A stretch of DNA of 60,942 nt, from positions 1 through 60,942 of the forward strand of contig JBAZHC010000017.1 in NCBI GenBank assembly GCA_041652575.1. Direction: 5' to 3'. Source of the stretch: Phycisphaerae bacterium. Lineage in GTDB: Bacteria > Planctomycetota > Phycisphaerae > Sedimentisphaerales > UBA12454. The position numbers and the translations under genes were made by a program. Below the pieces are notes generated by a model. The model worked only from the letters and a program-made list of their open reading frames with translations, was not told where the DNA came from and did no database searches. How positions within the stretch are numbered: position 1 is the first letter of the stretch; every line of letters begins with the position of its first letter. This document shows, piece after piece, positions 60,401 through 60,942 of this stretch.

Positions 60401-60942
60401 ACATTGTTGTGGCTCATATTGGAGCCGGAACCGGCAAAGTTGCATTGACGGCGACTACCGGAGCTGCCAGCACTATTACCGATGCAACTGGTGTAGATAC
60501 TACGGTAGATGTTACGGCGGGTGAAATCAACCTGGCGGCCACTGGCGGCATAGGAGTATCAGCGACTAATTCTTTGAATCTTGCTGTTACGACAGTGGTG
60601 GCGGATGTTACCGGTAATGACGCCGATATATTCCTGACGAATGCTCCGACTTTGGATGCGACACTGGATGTGTCTACCAGCGGTACGGCCAGTTCTGACA
60701 TAACATATAGTCAGACCGGTGGTAAAAATCTTGATGTTCTCAATGCCACGACTGTGGCTGGCAATATTACGATAGGGGTTACATCCGGTGATTTAACGGC
60801 TACTATAATAACAGCCGGTACGGATGGAAATATTGATTTGAGCACAACTACCAGCGGTAACATAAGGCTTGGCGCGGTTAATGCCGCGGCGGATGATGTT
60901 ACGCTGGACAGCGTCGGCTCTATTCTGGATAACAATGCCGGG
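54484..60942 (+). CDS. Giant TpsA exoprotein (filamentous-haemagglutinin-like), cut by the window end
   Basis: The frame is open from here to the last base (2153 codons) with no stop. ATG 54484 has GGAG eight bases upstream and a signal peptide; ATG 54448 is an in-frame alternative. A TPS secretion domain (about 35-250) shows NTAG at 121-124, the counterpart of the FHA NPNG motif. A beta-helix passenger follows, with FFIDPYN at 411-417, a string I know from related TpsA-like proteins. Residues 775-1533 hold tandem repeats of about 214-218 residues, three full and one partial. The rest is Gly-, Thr- and Ala-rich beta-helix. It should be exported by the TpsB upstream and act as a large adhesin or surface fibre; its target is unknown. 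Confidence 0.9.
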   Translation, partial: MCLKSQIRTLSTQISIYAVVFCLVIIWPTEAMRADTSSNIDLAGVANGNLTTSYSAASNTTNMTATNNTIADFTRFNIAGNESVIVDQFAAGNRALFRVVGGQESWLNGSLTSNGILYFQNTAGIIFGNGANINVNQLIATSLNISNADFLTGNNNFAGGLGSVINRGNISAEKLALIGRQVANYGNISCPAGYVVIASGDRIYLGEPGSDILVQIDVPAVPDAEPLEGSAILNEGTVDVGSGTMIIAAAGDVYSQAITNVGTLSASSNTGDAGSVKLAAVDGTVVNSGTIEAAGDQGGQVTVEGKQVGQFGTVSVDGTAGDGGKVDLIAGNVVALSENSLTTANAGTNGDGGKITVFSPDTALFWPDAKIEAKGGSVSGDGGFVEVSGKQHVEIYGLIDAGATNGANGLFFIDPYNITIQSGVGTLLGAPFTPSGADATIQDLVIEALLVVGTSVTIQTADGAEPTNAGNIIQNGDAQINYVGGVGTPILTLNAANNIVLSGGISAAGAPLEVVLNANGAYGTASGTGAVTINAAIATNGGDLTVTGIDFDNTGGTIGTGGGKIDIQNTGNITIGAAMNAGAGDIDIDGGGGVATSIIDGGGTLTSSGTITLEASGNIGTVADPIETAAGTLNAATTVGGQISISEADAVTVSGLATTGENIRLVNEAAGAITTSGAIASNGGTITISAYDGITLGANLTSGAGIVTLDTDLNNGGAGSFTINNGVTLSTTDAAVDIIVGYSGDIILTGTGAINAGAGEVTIEPSGGTPTFELGSAVGTFNLTTAEIENITAATLTIGSATMGAITVGADISPDNVTNLHLITGSTVTATDGGISQVTRLGIEAGGAVTITDTTTEVDGLAIYTSTGDITYIDTDGFSVDTVDGLTGIDTDNGSVTLTTTTGTLSVLDTAAADDIAATTTIALTVTANEGKIEILSGADVQSTGGTHTYTADKMDIAGTITATGQKVILKAESAIDDDAINLGSAVDTTGNTLELSDTELDHITATTLQIGEAAQAGAITVSSDISPAAITNLHLINNSTVTATDGGIVVSGLAVEAAGAVEITDATTNVATLAIDTSTGNITFTDADSFSVGTVDSIAGVDTDGGSVALTATTGDITVTNTAAADDIGATTTIALTAVADEGKITINSGADVESTGGTHTYTADKMAIAGTITATGQKVILKAESAIDDDAINLGSTVDTTGNTLELSDAEIDNITATTLQIGEAGQAEAITVSADITPANVTNLHLITNSTVTATALSGGGIVVSGLAVEAAGAVEITEASTDVDTLAVDTSTGSIKYTDIDGFSVGTVDGVAAVDTDNGSVQLTAMSGDITVTNTAAADGDVVATTTIVLTAAANEGKITIEALADVESTGGAHTYIADKMDIAGTITATGQRVTLMAEHEFDDDAINLGAAVDTVDHTLALSDTELDNITATTLVIGETGQAGAITVSSDISPAAITNLHLINNSTVTATDGGIVVSGLAVEAAGAVTITDNTTDVTTLAVNTSSGNIQFTPTGAFTVGTIDGVDGVHTVAGNITLTATSPLTISADVTTTGDGDITLTAGDTVGTAGDAITISASVLIASDLGDILLTAGDDITQAAGGVIQTGGAGTITLIAGNEGAASNDDEIGSITQAGTAQIISGGGMITLTAGPDGVAGDLDPGADNDVTGGDIAITSINAGAGNVVVRANSFHAGSNAYGNITDVDAGTEMDITGGALTLTAAAGIGSTGTGGAIEIDGTTVTANNTTSGGIFLNAIGTGGDSITAHALVAGNIEIYGTEDVTLANVDTIGGTITVEVAGADVIVTDVSGSSTVDITTTGSGSVLTGANDGTADVTAVGTLTIASGLSIGTSGAVNFLEVDAPTLDLTSGNGGIYIEDLGAGGVGVTANAQTSGDIVMTSTEVVTLTNVDTASGAVTVTVTGAGAGVNAIIASDVLANGEATLTTVTNGDILVTDVDTLNNNDVTVNSAEDIVVAHIGAGTGKVALTATTGAASTITDATGVDTTVDVTAGEINLAATGGIGVSATNSLNLAVTTVVADVTGNDADIFLTNAPTLDATLDVSTSGTASSDITYSQTGGKNLDVLNATTVAGNITIGVTSGDLTATIITAGTDGNIDLSTTTSGNIRLGAVNAAADDVTLDSVGSILDNNAG
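56806..59080 (+). repeat. Tandem ~214-codon repeats inside the TpsA gene
   Basis: Copies run at about 56806-57447, 57448-58089, 58090-58743 and 58744-59080 (partial). Each carries a NLHLI..STVTAT segment and an L/F..SVGTVDG-type segment; copies 1 to 3 also carry TADKM.IAGTITATGQ and DDDAINLG. Stretches of more than 100 bases are nearly identical between copies 2 and 4, while copy 3 differs there. Confidence 0.85.

Noticed and set aside
56184..60935. Many minus-strand open frames of 60-190 codons
   Set aside because: They lie opposite the continuous TpsA frame, repeat with its tandem units, lack ribosome-binding sites and have low-complexity Val/Ser/Pro or Tyr-rich content. They are shadows of the repeat codons.

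Overview
The window looks like part of a Planctomycetota chromosome, most likely a Phycisphaerae or Sedimentisphaerales-type polysaccharide degrader. This is inferred from a PEP-CTERM surface protein, a type II pseudopilin-like gene with an H-x9-DG C-terminus, dockerin-like C-terminal domains of the 'DLNGDCYVNFEDL' type on six secreted proteins, and many Gfo/Idh/MocA, sugar isomerase and URO-D family genes. No rRNA, tRNA, CRISPR array, integrase or transposase was recognised.

Layout. (1) 1-8830, plus strand: a sugar/uronate catabolic operon with an acetyl-esterase-like hydrolase, a VOC protein, kduI, kduD, a ribose-type ABC importer (permease, binding protein, ATPase) and an intracellular GH35-like hydrolase. 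Its gaps carry short 'CACAGAG/CACGAAG' repeats. (2) 8831-12111, plus strand: a LacI-type operator/promoter, a PEP-CTERM protein, a strong terminator, then an oxidoreductase and a TIM-barrel isomerase. (3) 12115-36042, minus strand: a ten-gene xylanolytic block. Read in transcription order it encodes GH30-FN3-dockerin, a GH120-like beta-helix enzyme, two near-duplicate GH10-dockerin proteins, CBM-GH10-dockerin, a GH10-CBM-GH30 fusion, a CBM-GH30-CE15-pseudoesterase fusion, an ABC exporter, a URO-D family protein and a GH43 xylosidase. (4) 36043-36400: a divergent control region with two promoters and two operators. (5) 36401-41576, plus strand: the LacI regulator, two secreted dockerin-like proteins (one with a rearranged LamG domain) and a pseudopilin. 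(6) 41711-51596, plus strand: a second sugar importer without its own ATPase, a very large GH2 protein, a GH39 beta-xylosidase and a cytoplasmic GH10 xylanase. (7) 52235-60942, plus strand: a two-partner secretion pair, a TpsB with an unusual tetrad-repeat helix and a giant TpsA that runs off the window.

How the parts fit. Secreted multi-domain GH10/GH30 enzymes and a predicted glucuronoyl esterase would open glucuronoxylan outside the cell. ABC importers would bring in oligosaccharides. GH43 and GH39 enzymes, the cytoplasmic GH10 and the GH35-like enzyme would finish them, and KduI/KduD would handle deoxy-uronates. Three promoters (upstream of the PEP-CTERM gene, the lacI gene and the ten-gene minus-strand block) share TTGACG -35 boxes and a palindrome related to AAGTAAACGTTTACTT at or just downstream of the expected +1. 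This suggests one LacI-family repressor coordinates the surface protein, itself and the xylanase block. The regulatory link, and the functions of the fused and degenerate modules, are inferences from sequence alone.
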